A stretch of 64,000 nt of DNA, from NCBI RefSeq assembly GCF_902148845.1, contig NC_043763.1:22513954-22577953 (forward strand). The letters are read 5' to 3'. Shown piece by piece: positions 63,061 through 64,000 of this stretch. Both the position numbers and the translations under genes were made by a program. Within the stretch, counting starts at the first letter, position 1. The number at the start of each line of letters is the position of its first letter. The notes under the pieces were generated by a model. It was not told the DNA's origin. It searched no databases and saw only the letters and a list, made by a program, of their open reading frames with translations. The DNA comes from Salarias fasciatus (lineage: Eukaryota > Chordata > Actinopteri > Blenniiformes > Blenniidae).

Positions 63061-64000
63061 ATCTTGGATGAGGACATTCCCTTCTCCCGAGGAATGGAGG
63101 CCGTTTGGTTTGTTTGAAACGGCAGTTATGTATTAATGATCCAGAATATTTTCATACATTGTTATATACATACCCCACTTTTGGACCGTTTTATTGTCCG
63201 CCGAGCAGATTTAAGCTCCACAGTCCACCAAATGGATGGTGGTCTCTTTATGAATATTTTTTACCATCTTTGAACGGGTATGTCCAGGAGGATGACACAC
63301 CAGCTCACAAAGATCACACCTGCTCTAACATGTTTCTTCTAACATGATGGTTCATTGAACTCTAAAGTTCTCCACAGTCAAAGGTTTCAGTCCAACTGAG
63401 CTCTTCTGTGATGCAGCAGATTCAGGATCTGCAGCAGCTGCGTGACGTTATACTGTCAGTATAAACTAAAACTTCAGTGTAGGTTACATTTTAAGACTTA
63501 AAAAAAAATCATAATGGATCAAAACTACATGTCTGTTGTCTGTTACAAATGAAACTACATAAAAATATGATGCAGATTTAGTGATTTATTTTAGTTGTGT
63601 AAAGACAAGACACTTCAGCACAAGAAGTCAGTGCACTGAATGACAAGAGGGTCTTCATCCAAGACGGCAGCCACAGTGGTTATATTTTCCGGTGTGAAAG
63701 AAGCTGCTGATTCAGAAGAATGTCTGAGTGTAATGATCAGAAACGGCTCCCTCTACTGCCTTCTATGGGAATGTCAGTTCACAAAAGTATTGGTGTAAGT
63801 CATTGCCAGTATATTAAAGATGGACAAAGCTTAAATAGCATCACTGTCACGTGACCATGTCAGGTGGCCAGAGGAGGTGCTGTGATAGGATGCTTTATGC
63901 AAAACTGTAAGTCATAAAAAGAAATTTATATGAAAATCAGAGTCTGGGCAAGCCAACACGGTTGTAGAAACTCGTGATAGACACAAGAACATGTTCTGAA
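63061..64000. other. PSMA3 intron 3, remainder
   Basis: AT-rich intron sequence with no recognised exon or element to the end of the window. Confidence 0.6.

Overview
This is vertebrate nuclear DNA, almost certainly from a teleost fish. Genes are split by GT-AG introns, exons are separated by CA/GT microsatellites and many short DNA transposons with TTAA, TAA, TA or 8-bp target duplications, and all recognised proteins are close to vertebrate orthologues. The + strand order (BAZ1A 3' fragment, cofilin, SNX6) has the same order and orientation as human 14q13 as I remember it, followed here by PSMA3.

Positions 1-49539 are a tandem array of about 16-17 kb units. Each unit joins the last coding piece of a BAZ1A-like gene to a complete four-exon cofilin (cfl2-like) gene. 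Four cofilin copies are visible: A (exon 4 only, 2260-2375), B (11113-16020, with exon 2 hidden in a 100-N gap), C (24269-32219, complete) and D (40831-48889, complete). Between copies lie spacers (A/B, B/C, C/D) that each carry a truncated BAZ1A exon, a 213-bp minisatellite, a minus-strand multi-exon gene of unknown function, a divergent THAP-like exon, a second short + strand exon, and a 1.7-kb TTAA-target transposon.

The most striking signal is in cofilin exons 3 and 4. Comparing C with D by eye, about 23 codons differ and every difference changes the amino acid; I find no silent change. The flanking introns and 3' UTR are nearly identical and exon 2 differs at one base in 308. Copy D keeps the usual cofilin residues, while A-C are changed across the part that forms the long actin-binding helix and C-terminus. 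Only copy D keeps a poly(A) signal at the natural end of the gene; in A-C the duplication junction falls just before it.

Positions 49540-53700 are intergenic: a foldback element, an A/C-rich simple region and a rearranged Tc1 relic. SNX6 (53797-58411, 14 coding exons, 406 residues) is complete and looks intact. The first three coding exons of PSMA3 (60684-62010) follow, with a 920-bp hAT element in intron 3; the rest of the gene is beyond the window.

Differences between array units include many one-base losses or gains in homopolymers, so some apparent frame breaks in the spacer genes may be sequencing error rather than decay. I saw no convincing retrovirus, LTR element, Polinton, RNA gene or CRISPR array.
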